The notes beneath the pieces were generated by a model, which was given only the letters and a program-made list of their open reading frames with translations, did not search any database and was not told where the DNA came from. A DNA stretch of 64,000 nucleotides, from the NCBI RefSeq assembly GCF_014202275.1, contig NZ_JACHGF010000011.1, forward strand, positions 1-64,000, read 5' to 3'. The DNA comes from Rhabdobacter roseus. GTDB taxonomy: Bacteria > Bacteroidota > Bacteroidia > Cytophagales > Spirosomataceae. This document shows, one piece after another, positions 8,020 to 16,858 of the stretch; position 1 is the first letter of the stretch, and every line of letters starts with the position of its first letter. The translations under genes and the position numbers were made by a program.

Positions 8020-9196
8020 TACGGTTTTAGATAAGCCTAGAAATAGTTCTAAAATCATTACCTTTGTTAATATAGCAATAGTAGTTATCTTTCTATTATT
8101 AATAAGTAATGCTTTAATATTTCCGTTAATATTTAGTTATAATATAGCAGCAATTGACAATTCACCTCTTGTTAAGATTATAAAATATTTGCCTTTTTTA
8201 TTATTCATTTTTTTTAACCCATATATACTATTTAAAATAAGAATAAAATCACATATTGATAAAGTTATCATACTGATATTTCTTTTTTATCTAATTTCGT
8301 CAACATGGTCTCCTGCTCCTTTAAGCACTTTGATAAATAGCTTTCAATTTGGTATATTCATCTTATTCTGTTATTACCTGACTAGAATACGCCACTTTGA
8401 ATTATTAAGGTCTATTAGGTTTTATTTAATTATTATTGTTATTTTTTCTTATGTATTCTACTATTTATTGCCTGAGTTTGGAAGGATGCACGGTTTTCAT
8501 GAAGGATTAGCAAGAGGAGTTTTTATGCAAAAAAATAATTTAGGATCAGTACTTGTAGCTTTACTACCTACTACCTTAACAAATTATAAAAAACAAAGAA
8601 GCTACCTTCTAACTTCTTTGGCATTGGGTCTTATATATATTTCAGGTTCTACTACTTCAACACTTGTAGCAATTCTATTAATTGCTTCAAGCTTAATAAT
8701 TGGTAAATTTAATAATAAGAGTATTATAATCTTTCTACTGCTTTTATTTTTAGGGCTTGCATATATATATCTTGTATACTTTTCTCAAATTTTACTATAT
8801 TTTGGAAAGTCACAAGATCTGACTGGCAGGATTACATTATGGGAAAACATCAGTGAAGCAATTTCAAAAAAACCAATCCTTGGATATGGTTACTGGGGAT
8901 TCTGGAATAGCTCTATTAAAATGAATACCTTTGCGGAGATGGAATGGGTAACTGGCAAATCACATAATGCATTTTTAGATGTGCTATTATCAGGTGGTAT
9001 ATCGTTATTAATTATATTCATTTTGTTAATCCTAATTTCATTTAAAAATATTTTATCAATAACTCAGCTAGATAAAAGGAATTTTAGCATATTAACTTTT
9101 TTAGCTGTTTTAGCATTATCTTTTACTGAGATTGGGCTTTTAGAACACAATAGTATTTTTTTCTTCATGCTGTACTTGATAAATAAAATTGACTAA
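7991..9196 (+). CDS. O-antigen polymerase/ligase family membrane protein (Wzy-like)
   Basis: 401 aa with about 10-12 hydrophobic segments. The central GRITLWENISEAISKKPILGYGYWGFW, followed by SHNAFLDVLLSGG, matches the Wzy_C/O-antigen ligase core (the large periplasmic loop with Arg and His). In this locus a role in polymerising flipped repeat units is likelier than ligation to lipid A, but sequence alone does not separate them. The start overlaps the preceding glycosyltransferase gene; the 3' end overlaps the in-frame TTG of the next. Confidence 0.82.
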   Translation: MQDIDHLPINTVLDKPRNSSKIITFVNIAIVVIFLLLISNALIFPLIFSYNIAAIDNSPLVKIIKYLPFLLFIFFNPYILFKIRIKSHIDKVIILIFLFYLISSTWSPAPLSTLINSFQFGIFILFCYYLTRIRHFELLRSIRFYLIIIVIFSYVFYYLLPEFGRMHGFHEGLARGVFMQKNNLGSVLVALLPTTLTNYKKQRSYLLTSLALGLIYISGSTTSTLVAILLIASSLIIGKFNNKSIIIFLLLLFLGLAYIYLVYFSQILLYFGKSQDLTGRITLWENISEAISKKPILGYGYWGFWNSSIKMNTFAEMEWVTGKSHNAFLDVLLSGGISLLIIFILLILISFKNILSITQLDKRNFSILTFLAVLALSFTEIGLLEHNSIFFFMLYLINKID

Positions 9197-9203
9197 TATT
9201 AAT

Positions 9204-10298
9204 ATGAAAATTTTAATTATAGGGCAGCTCCCCCCGCCTTACACGGGTCAAAGCTTACAAATTGAAAAAATATTAAATATTTTAAAAAAGAATTCTTTTA
9301 ACTTTAAGTTTATACAGCTTGACTTTAGTGAAAAAACAAGCGAGATTGGTCGTTTTGATATTTCGAAGGTTCTCAAGTTAGTTCTTATATTTTGCAAAAT
9401 CTGCTATAATTTACTTTTATATAGGCCTGATTATATATATTATCCGCCAGCAGGCCCAAATTTCATTCCAATGATTAGGGATTTTATTTTGCTTTTCCCT
9501 ATTAGATTATTTAAATTTAAAATAATTTTTAGATTTCATGCCGGTGGCATACATAAATTATATAGTAGTCTGAATCCAATTTTAAAATACTTCTATAAAT
9601 TCTCTTATTATCATGCAGATTATTCTCTTTGTATGAGTGAAGCAGGTAAAATTGATCCTATATTTTTGAAGTCAAAAGAGATTATAATTATTACTAACGG
9701 GGTTAAAGATAATTTTCAGCATATCGAGAACATTAAAATAGATTTTAACGTACTATTTGTCGGTATATGTAGTGAGGATAAAGGGATTTTAGATTTTGTC
9801 GAAGTTATAAAAGCTGCCAACAGGATTAATTCTAAAATAAAAGGCGTTATTATAGGTGATATTATTGATCAAAATATTAATAGGATAATTCACGATGGTA
9901 TCAATGAGGGTTTTATAAAATATGAAGGTGTGAAAGTGGGAGAGGAAAAAAGAAAAGTATTTCAAAGAGCCAACGTATTGCTATTTCCTACTTTTTATAA
10001 ATCTGAAAATTTTCCAACTGTTGTGCTTGAGGCCTTTTCATACGCTCTTCCAGTTGTATCAACTAAATGGAGAGGGGTTGTTGATCAAGTGAATGATAGT
10101 AATGGATATATACATGATGTTCACGATATAACTGGTATGACAAAATCAATTTTAACTCTTGAGAATAATAAAGATTTATATGAAATTATGTCAAGGAATG
10201 CTAGATTAGATTATTTAAATAAATATACTCTTCAAGCTTATGAAAAAAATTTCTACGACTTTTTTCGTAAGCTTGAAAAAAATATTTTAATTGTATAA
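9204..10298 (+). CDS. Glycosyltransferase family 4-like
   Basis: 364 aa from the ATG at 9204; an in-frame TTG at 9189 would add five residues and overlap the previous gene. MKILIIGQLPPPYTGQS is the N-terminal strand-loop of GT-B enzymes. VLFVGICSEDKGILDFVEV begins the donor domain, and FPTFYKSENFPTVVLEAFSYALPVVSTKWRGVVDQV holds the conserved Glu pair. Cytoplasmic or membrane-associated; the sugar is unknown. Codon use is very AT-rich, as in its neighbours. Confidence 0.86.
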   Translation: MKILIIGQLPPPYTGQSLQIEKILNILKKNSFNFKFIQLDFSEKTSEIGRFDISKVLKLVLIFCKICYNLLLYRPDYIYYPPAGPNFIPMIRDFILLFPIRLFKFKIIFRFHAGGIHKLYSSLNPILKYFYKFSYYHADYSLCMSEAGKIDPIFLKSKEIIIITNGVKDNFQHIENIKIDFNVLFVGICSEDKGILDFVEVIKAANRINSKIKGVIIGDIIDQNINRIIHDGINEGFIKYEGVKVGEEKRKVFQRANVLLFPTFYKSENFPTVVLEAFSYALPVVSTKWRGVVDQVNDSNGYIHDVHDITGMTKSILTLENNKDLYEIMSRNARLDYLNKYTLQAYEKNFYDFFRKLEKNILIV

Positions 10299-10322
10299 AT
10301 AGTAAACTTAGCATTCATTGAT

Positions 10323-10874
10323 ATGAAAAGGTTGTCATTTTTAAATATATATATTAAGCTAGTTAAGTCAACTCTCCTATTTTTAAAAAAATATAATACT
10401 TATGCTAGGTTTTGTGGCGTCCAGATAGGTAATAATTGCCGTATATATATAAAAGATTTTGGAACAGAACCCTTCTTAATTACTATTGGCAATAAGGTAA
10501 CTATTGCCTCGGGCGTTCGATTGATAACACATGACGGTAGCACTTGGCTATTCAACGATGTTAAAGGTAGAAGGTACCACTATAGAAGAATTTCTATTGG
10601 AGACAATGTATTTATTGGTATGAACTCTATTATATTACCTGGTGTTAAAATCGAGAATAATGTTATTGTTGGCGCCGGCTCTGTAGTGACAAAATCTATT
10701 CCTTCAGGTTTTGTTGTAGGCGGTAATCCAGCTAAAATTATTATGAAATACCAAGATTATGAAGACAAAGTTATTTTAAATTATCCTTCAGAAGATTCTA
10801 TGTTAAGTGTTAATTATAAGGAACGTGTTTTAAACTCCATGGATAATTCATTTAAGTCATTTATTACCATTTAA
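10323..10874 (+). CDS. Left-handed beta-helix acyltransferase
   Basis: 183 aa. Hexapeptide repeats run from about residue 35 to 140: IGNNCRIYIKDF, ITIGNKVTIASGVRLITHDG, ISIGDNVFIGMNSIILPGVKI, NVIVGAGSVVTKSIPSGFVVGGNPAKII. The His in LITHDG is placed like the catalytic His of the WcaF/Maa/LacA acetyltransferases. It probably O-acetylates a sugar of the repeat unit using acetyl-CoA. The N-terminal 30 residues are hydrophobic/basic and may associate with the membrane. Confidence 0.87.
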   Translation: MKRLSFLNIYIKLVKSTLLFLKKYNTYARFCGVQIGNNCRIYIKDFGTEPFLITIGNKVTIASGVRLITHDGSTWLFNDVKGRRYHYRRISIGDNVFIGMNSIILPGVKIENNVIVGAGSVVTKSIPSGFVVGGNPAKIIMKYQDYEDKVILNYPSEDSMLSVNYKERVLNSMDNSFKSFITI

Positions 10875-10935
10875 TTAGTTTAATAGTCCTATTGCTATTT
10901 AATTCTATATATTTAAATTACCATATGCCTAATCA

Positions 10936-11703
10936 ATGAAAAAATTATTTAGTTTTTTTCCAATGACTGTCGGTACTTACGATTCCTTTGTAAGTAAGGT
11001 TGTTGATCTAGGTATGAAAAAACGTTCTTCTTATGTTTGTGTGGCCAATGTCCATATGATGGGTGAAGCTAAAAAAGATCCCTCATATGCAAAAATCATA
11101 AATGAGGCTGATTTGGTCACACCTGACGGAATGCCTTTAGTTCTAGCTATGCGTTGGTTATATAATGTACCTCAAGAACGAGTAGCTGGTTGTGATCTCT
11201 TCCCTTCTCTTTTGAATGAAGCAGCCAAAAAAAATCTTAATGTTTTCTTTTTGGGGTCTACGCAAGATGTGCTCAATAAACTCGAGGATAAGTGTATTAG
11301 GAATATACCTAAGTTAAAAATAGCTGGCAAATACTCCCCACCTTTCCGGCAAGCTACAGAGGACGAGCAAAAAGCTTTAATTAAAATTATTAATGACTCT
11401 AATTCACATATTATTTTTGTTGCTCTTGGGTGTCCTAAGCAAGAAAAGTGGATGGCTTCAATGAAAGGGAAAATTCAGGGAGTAATGATAGGAGTTGGCA
11501 ATGCCTTTCCAGTTTATGCAGGAATTGAAAAACTAGCCCCCCAATGGATGAGAAGGCTGAGCCTGGAATGGGTCTATCGCTTTGCACAAGACCCTCAACG
11601 ATTATGGAAGCGTTATATAGTAAATAATAGTATGTTCATTTGGTGGTTTAGTATAGAATGGTTTCGCTTACGTTTAACATTTAAGAAAATAAAGTATTCC
11701 TAA
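10936..11703 (+). CDS. WecG/TagA/CpsF family glycosyltransferase (GT26)
   Basis: 255 aa. Family marks are VCVANVHMMGEA, ADLVTPDGMPLVLAMRW (the Asp is the conserved acidic residue of TagA-like enzymes), VFFLGSTQDVL, HIIFVALGCPKQEKWM, GVGNAFPVYAG and the C-terminal SLEWVYRFAQDPQRLWKRYI, which binds the membrane in TagA. These enzymes add the second sugar to an undecaprenyl-linked primer, so it would act just after the initiating transferase at 13164. Last gene of the AT-rich block; GTAC words begin to reappear here. Confidence 0.92.
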   Translation: MKKLFSFFPMTVGTYDSFVSKVVDLGMKKRSSYVCVANVHMMGEAKKDPSYAKIINEADLVTPDGMPLVLAMRWLYNVPQERVAGCDLFPSLLNEAAKKNLNVFFLGSTQDVLNKLEDKCIRNIPKLKIAGKYSPPFRQATEDEQKALIKIINDSNSHIIFVALGCPKQEKWMASMKGKIQGVMIGVGNAFPVYAGIEKLAPQWMRRLSLEWVYRFAQDPQRLWKRYIVNNSMFIWWFSIEWFRLRLTFKKIKYS

Positions 11704-13163
11704 ATTTATATTGGCGCACTTATAATATAAAAGGTCAAGCATATGCATAATTTAAGGGGTACAAATTAACGCTAAGACCATTTCTTTTTTATCACTGGTT
11801 TGTTCTTTATTGATGTGTGAATAAGTTCGTAAATTACCTTTTAGATCTCTCCTACCTTAGGGCAAAGAAATGAGTTTCGCAGCATACAAGGCTTTACATA
11901 CTAATTCACGGATCAATAACAAAAAATAACTCTTTGTACCTAGCTTTACTGATTAAATTAATATTTAGCTTTGGGCAACTAGTTCAGGTTTGACTGATAG
12001 GAGTAAAAAACTTTCTGAATCTAATTATTGTCTTTTACTAAAACCTCATAGTGAGTAGCTCCTGTGACCAAAGGCCTGCGCCAGCAATAATACCTATCTA
12101 TACTTTAAAAAAACTTCATTCAAGACCTATATTGGATTGAGACGGTCTATAGGGATATTGAGCGTAGGCGAGAATTAGCCCATAATTGAGTCGAATGGAG
12201 CTCTCTAATATCAAGACGCAAAAGTAAATTGTTACACAGCTAAATGAGCTTAGAAATCAGTCATATATTCAAGTGCTTTGATGGATCGCTCATAGTGACT
12301 CGAGGATAGAGACCGTTAGGGTGTATCTTTACATCTGTGATGCTCAAATGAGGGCAGCCAAATCTGATTGGAAATCCGTGTACACCAAGGCTTTAACTTC
12401 TTCGAGGGCCCTCTGCCCAGCTAAGCTGTGAATATGTCCAAGCTAAGTTAACCAGTATTGTACCCCTCTACTCAACCTGCCTTTAGACGAAATCATGTAC
12501 TTTAAACTAAACTTTTATAACTCTTTATAGACTTTTTAAAAAAATCGTTACTTACCACTTAAAAAAAAACTTCCTAGTATTGCCTTTTAAAAACTTTATA
12601 TTATACTTGTAACTCCAAATAGCCTAAAGTGTCTTTAAACACTTTTCCATTATCTACACACGCTTTTCTTAAAGCCATTGAGTACCTATCACCCCTGCTT
12701 ATTGCGTAGGTGGTCTTCTGTTTCAACACACACTTCTGATAGTACTACGCTTGCCCGTAAGTATACGCTTGGCTAATTGCATCCCTTTGTGCTTTTCTCA
12801 GCTTATGCTTACGGATAACCCCTCCAGCATGATAGATATTTCGGCTTTCATTTTCATGAAAAAGTACAATCTTTCATGAAAATAATTTTGATTTTGTAAC
12901 CGATAATCAAAAAACAGTGATTAGTTATTGTTCATAGCGATTTTAGCTGTATACTTGTCGCCAGAGAGCCATTCGAACGAGAAACACTTGGCCACTCTTC
13001 GGATAGATAGTAGTTATTAACCATAAAGATGAGCTAACATCGAATCTTGAAATATTCTCTTTAAAGCCCTATACACATACTTGTCTTTACTCGGCCAGAA
13101 GGCTTGTATTTTTTTTGCCGTATATTAATTAATACATCACAACATCCCAAACCGAAGAAACGT
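11704..13163. other. 1.46 kb gene-free stretch
   Basis: No open frame of useful length on either strand. Intermediate base composition, many short T and A runs. A few stretches read open with protein-like content (for example about 12123-12185 on the plus strand, with residues WIETVYRDIERRRELAHN), suggesting a decayed gene, possibly a mobile-element remnant, but I could not name it. A double palindrome lies at 12850-12883. The remainder probably includes the leader of the 13164 gene. Confidence 0.6.
12850..12883. promoter_or_regulatory. Paired palindrome, possible operator
   Basis: ATTTTCATGAAA (12850-12861) and its exact reverse complement TTTCATGAAAAT (12872-12883) are separated by 10 bases. 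Each half is itself built on the perfect palindrome TTTCATGAAA, so the arrangement is two identical dyads 22 bp apart, about two helical turns. It lies some 280 bases before the 13164 start in a gene-free stretch. A site for a dimeric regulator is possible; a simple hairpin is the alternative. Confidence 0.45.
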
Positions 13164-14540
13164 ATGAAGGGCTTATACCAACTTCGCCTGGCCCAGTTCT
13201 ACCAATGGGTAGATGTGCTTCTCCTGAACGGCACTTTCATGAGCATGTACCTACTCAGGTTCATGCATAGCCTTCCTCATAACAGGGACCAGTACCTGAT
13301 TATGATGCTGGCCGGTAATTTGCTTTGGCTCTTTATTGGTTCGGTATTAGGCACCTATCGAATCAAGCGACTGGACTACACCCTCATGAACCAAGTGGAG
13401 GCCTTTACGAAAGCGGCTTTGGTCCACGCCGGCACGCTGATGATGCTCCTGTACCTGGTGCAGTGGGGGGAGGATATCTCCAGGCTCTTTCTGCTGTCGG
13501 TATATCTGGGCTTCATGGCTACGTCATTAACCGTTCGGATCGCCTCGCTCTTTGTAATTCAGCAGTACCGTCGAGTCGGCTTTAACGCTTACCACTACGT
13601 AGTAGTGGGAGACGAAATGATGACCGAGCAACTGCGCCTGGTGTACGATCAACAGCCTGAATTGGGTTATCGTTGCTTAGGCACCTTTGAGATACGGCCG
13701 GAGCATTCGATACAGACGGAAGTAGATCGATTGGATGCATATCTACAACGGGAACAACCGGATTTTTTGTACTGCTGCCTTAATAATCTCAGCCCGCAAC
13801 AGACCCAGGAGGTAATCCGACTGGCAGAGCGAAACAAGACGCAGATCCGACTGGTACCTGACTTCCGGGGCTTCCTGACGCACCAGGCCCGGATTGAGTA
13901 CCATGGTGTATTCCCGCTCATTGAGGTATCGACTAAACCTTTCTCTAACGTGCAAGAAGAAAGCTTAAAACGGGTCTTTGACCTAACTTTCTCGGCGGTA
14001 GTAATGATCTTGGGTCTACCGATCTTCCTCCTGGTCATGCTAGCGGTAAAACTATCTTCACCGGGGCCTATCTTCTTTACTCAAGAACGCTCCGGTCGCT
14101 GGGGTAAAATCTTTAAGATTTATAAGTTCCGGACCATGTATGCCAACGCCGATAGCTTTGGGCTTCAGCATTCACAGGGAGATAAAGATCCGCGTATCAC
14201 TCCGATCGGCTTGTTTCTAAGGCGCAGCCGCCTGGATGAATTGCCTCAGTTTTTTAATGTACTAAAAGGGGATATGTCGGTGGTAGGCCCTCGTCCGCTT
14301 CCTTACTATGATGTAGAAATGCTCATGAAGGAGGTACCTCACGATTTCCGTAGGCTGCTGACGGTTAAGCCAGGCATCACATCTATAGGACAGATCGAAG
14401 TAGGCTATGCCTCAAATCTGGCAGAAAATGTGAAACGTCTGCGCTGCGATATGCAATACCTAACTCAATATAGTCTTCGCCAGGATATAAGACTGATTCT
14501 GCTGACAGTACAGGTGATGATTTTGGGCCGAGGGAAGTAG
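13164..14540 (+). CDS. Polyprenyl glycosylphosphotransferase (initiating sugar transferase)
   Basis: 458 aa from the ATG at 13164 (a TTG 60 bases upstream is in frame but lacks support). The N-terminal half has about four membrane segments and a CoA_binding_3/Rossmann-like domain (YHYVVVGDEMM). The C-terminal half is the bacterial sugar transferase domain: a membrane re-entrant helix, KLSSPGPIFFTQERSG, FKIYKFRTMY, RRSRLDELPQFFNVLKGD and MSVVGPRPLP. It transfers a hexose-1-phosphate, probably glucose-1-phosphate as in WcaJ, to undecaprenyl phosphate, starting the repeat unit that the upstream cluster extends. Confidence 0.92.
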   Translation: MKGLYQLRLAQFYQWVDVLLLNGTFMSMYLLRFMHSLPHNRDQYLIMMLAGNLLWLFIGSVLGTYRIKRLDYTLMNQVEAFTKAALVHAGTLMMLLYLVQWGEDISRLFLLSVYLGFMATSLTVRIASLFVIQQYRRVGFNAYHYVVVGDEMMTEQLRLVYDQQPELGYRCLGTFEIRPEHSIQTEVDRLDAYLQREQPDFLYCCLNNLSPQQTQEVIRLAERNKTQIRLVPDFRGFLTHQARIEYHGVFPLIEVSTKPFSNVQEESLKRVFDLTFSAVVMILGLPIFLLVMLAVKLSSPGPIFFTQERSGRWGKIFKIYKFRTMYANADSFGLQHSQGDKDPRITPIGLFLRRSRLDELPQFFNVLKGDMSVVGPRPLPYYDVEMLMKEVPHDFRRLLTVKPGITSIGQIEVGYASNLAENVKRLRCDMQYLTQYSLRQDIRLILLTVQVMILGRGK

Positions 14541-14748
14541 TACGTGTCAGAGGCCATGGGTTTGAGAGCGTAGAGGGAAGACAGCTAAGAATTCTCGCTC
14601 CGGCCGACCTGGCGTAGTGACTGGTTCTACCTCAGGTTAACAAAAAAGGCATATGACAAATAACAATAGATAAGGCTTCGGCCGGGTATGTGTAAGTAAG
14701 TAATGTAAAATAAATTAAACCGAGTATTCAACTTTTCACCGAATCGCA

Positions 14749-15783
14749 ATGAAAAAACGTACTATTTCACTCCTGGGCTACATACTGGCGTTGACGCTGG
14801 TGATGTATAACTGTAAGAAAAAAGAGGAGCCATTCCCCATCGCCCCTCCCCAAGAACTTATCAATGAGATGAACGCCATCTCGCTAGCCACTGTGACGCC
14901 TACGCAGCCCGCGGCCGTCACCACGACCCCGGCTACCTTCACGGCCTCGGCCAAAACAACCGAGCTAGCGGGGGCACTGGGTGGCATCGCAGCTTCGGGT
15001 ACGGTACCCGCCAGCGTGCAGGCCTCGGCCGGCGAAGTAACGGCGGCCCTTTCTACGGCCGAAGTGAACAGCCTGGCGGCGGTAACACCGGCTACGATCT
15101 CGGCGGTAGCGGCGGGCGGGGCAGTCCCCGCTGAGCTGAAGGCAGTTTTGGACAAAGCGGCCGCCAACCCGGCGCTACAAGCCTACATGCCTGCCTTTAC
15201 CCTACCGACCGTAAACGGAACCGCCGTAAACGGTGGCCGTGATGGCGTGAGCGAGGGCGTAGAGAAAACGGAGGGCCTGGAGGTGGAGGATGCCTGTATC
15301 GATGCCGCCAATGCCGCTTTTAACTCTAAAAAAACGCAGTTAGACACCCAGCGGGATCAGCAGCGGGCCACGGTTAATACCGCCTATACTAACGCAACCC
15401 AACCCTTAGCGGCAGAACAAACGGCCTGTACGGCGGGCGTGCCGGCCACTTACAACGCCTACCGCCAAAGCGGCCAAGCTCAGGCTACCCAGGCGCTGGC
15501 AGACATCGAAGCGGCCCAAACAACACTGGGGCCTTTATATCCCGTTCTGAAAGCGTTGGTAAACTTGCAATTGCTTGGCTACCTACAATCCGTGAATACC
15601 CTGCAGTCGGCCGCGGTAAATGCTTGTACCGCTACCACCACCGCCAAGACGGCCGCGGCGCAGGCCGCCCGGGACGCGGATTTGGCTACCATTACGGCTA
15701 ATTACAATACGGCGCTGGCGGCTGCCGAGGCTAAAAGAACGGAACTAGTGGCCAGCTGCCACAACCAGGGCGGCGGAAACTAA
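14749..15783 (+). CDS. Ala/Thr-rich lipoprotein of unknown function
   Basis: 344 aa, no family recognised. The N-terminus MKKRTISLLGYILALTLVMYNC is a lipoprotein signal with a loose lipobox, and KKKEE after the Cys resembles the charged lipoprotein export signal of Bacteroidota, suggesting surface exposure. Residues about 45-150 are very rich in Ala, Thr and Val; 180-340 are Ala/Gln/Thr-rich, probably helical, with spaced Cys residues (DACIDAANAAF, EQTACTAG, VNACTATT, VASCHNQ) that could form disulfides. It sits between the initiating transferase and the YjbH-like pair, hinting at a polysaccharide-associated role. Confidence 0.75.
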   Translation: MKKRTISLLGYILALTLVMYNCKKKEEPFPIAPPQELINEMNAISLATVTPTQPAAVTTTPATFTASAKTTELAGALGGIAASGTVPASVQASAGEVTAALSTAEVNSLAAVTPATISAVAAGGAVPAELKAVLDKAAANPALQAYMPAFTLPTVNGTAVNGGRDGVSEGVEKTEGLEVEDACIDAANAAFNSKKTQLDTQRDQQRATVNTAYTNATQPLAAEQTACTAGVPATYNAYRQSGQAQATQALADIEAAQTTLGPLYPVLKALVNLQLLGYLQSVNTLQSAAVNACTATTTAKTAAAQAARDADLATITANYNTALAAAEAKRTELVASCHNQGGGN

Positions 15784-16033
15784 GAAATAAGGTAGGTCAC
15801 GGGGCATTAGATTCGTATAAAGAGAGCCCAGTCAATCGGCTTAATAATGGACAGATTCTTCGTGACCCACTAAAAAAATGCAGGCTTATAAACCTGAGGT
15901 ACGGTGGCTTTCTCGATAGAGAGTAGCTCCGGCAAAACGGCAGTACTACCCAAAAGCTGCGTTTGAACAACCGGGTGGGAGCTCGCTCTCGCCACTGGAC
16001 AAGCTTACCTAATGGATTAGATAAAGTAGTACT

Positions 16034-16858
16034 ATGGTGGACGTAATGTGCAATAGAAGAGGCGGGTTGATTCTGCCTTTTCTATTGTTGTTTTTTAGTA
16101 TAGGAGCTTATGCCCAAATGAATATTTCGGGTAAGCCCGGATTAATATATATTCCGTCAGCCTGGGCAGCGGAAGAAAGCTCCTTTAGCTTTGGCTATAA
16201 ATACAATCCTGTCCATTATGCATTTCGGCAAAACAGAAGGCGATCTGAAAGTATTTATCACGTCAATCTGGCTTTTCTCCCCCGTTTAGAAATCAATCTA
16301 AATCTTTTGAGGATGAATGGCGATTTGAGAGTCCAGGATCGTGGTATTGGTGATCGTCAATTGGATATCAAGTATCTACTGTTGAAAGAAACTTCCTATC
16401 GTCCTGCTTTATCCATCATATTATCCGCCCCGTTTGGAATTGATAATTCCTTTTCGAGCAATGCCATCGTAGCGAGTAAAACCATACCGCTGCTGCCTTC
16501 TTTCTATGCCGATGTAACGGTAGGCTACGGTAGTCCCTACTACATTCTGCGGGAGGAGTCGGAAAAAACGAATTTCGATATTTTTTCTAACTTGCAACTG
16601 CGGAAGAAAAAAGAACTTCGATATCGCTACTTATCGGGCCCACTGGCGGGATTGAACGTGCGTTACGGCAAAAAAGGGGGCCTTCTGGTAGAGTGGGACT
16701 CGCAGCATTTAAACCTGGGGGCGTATGCTATGCTCTGGAAACGGTGGACCATGCAGGCGGCACTTCTCAACGGAGATCAGGTTACTTTTGGTACTTCTTA
16801 TATCATCGATCTTACTCCTTTACCCAAGCGGCTACGCACATCGGATGAAACGAAGTAA
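16034..16858 (+). CDS. YjbH-domain outer-membrane protein, N-terminal portion
   Basis: 274 aa. A signal peptide ends near YAQM. The mature start NISGKPGLIYIPSAWA, then FSFGYKYNP, LEINLNLLRM and DRQLDIKYLLLKE, match the YjbH/DUF940 family, proposed outer-membrane beta-barrels of exopolysaccharide secretion (E. coli yjbEFGH). Normal YjbH is near 700 residues; here only the first part is present and the remainder appears to be the next gene, whose start overlaps this stop by 14 bases. The protein ends cleanly in a charged tail, so this looks like a stable split and not a recent frameshift. Confidence 0.75.
   Translation: MVDVMCNRRGGLILPFLLLFFSIGAYAQMNISGKPGLIYIPSAWAAEESSFSFGYKYNPVHYAFRQNRRRSESIYHVNLAFLPRLEINLNLLRMNGDLRVQDRGIGDRQLDIKYLLLKETSYRPALSIILSAPFGIDNSFSSNAIVASKTIPLLPSFYADVTVGYGSPYYILREESEKTNFDIFSNLQLRKKKELRYRYLSGPLAGLNVRYGKKGGLLVEWDSQHLNLGAYAMLWKRWTMQAALLNGDQVTFGTSYIIDLTPLPKRLRTSDETK

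Noticed and set aside
11704-13163. Insertion sequence in the gene-free stretch
   Set aside because: I saw no terminal inverted repeats, target duplication or readable transposase; only scattered protein-like fragments, so it is reported as unexplained.
13104-13163. TTG-initiated 20-residue extension of the initiating sugar transferase
   Set aside because: The extension is not family-like and the ATG at 13164 has a purine-rich stretch (GAAGAAACG) just upstream.
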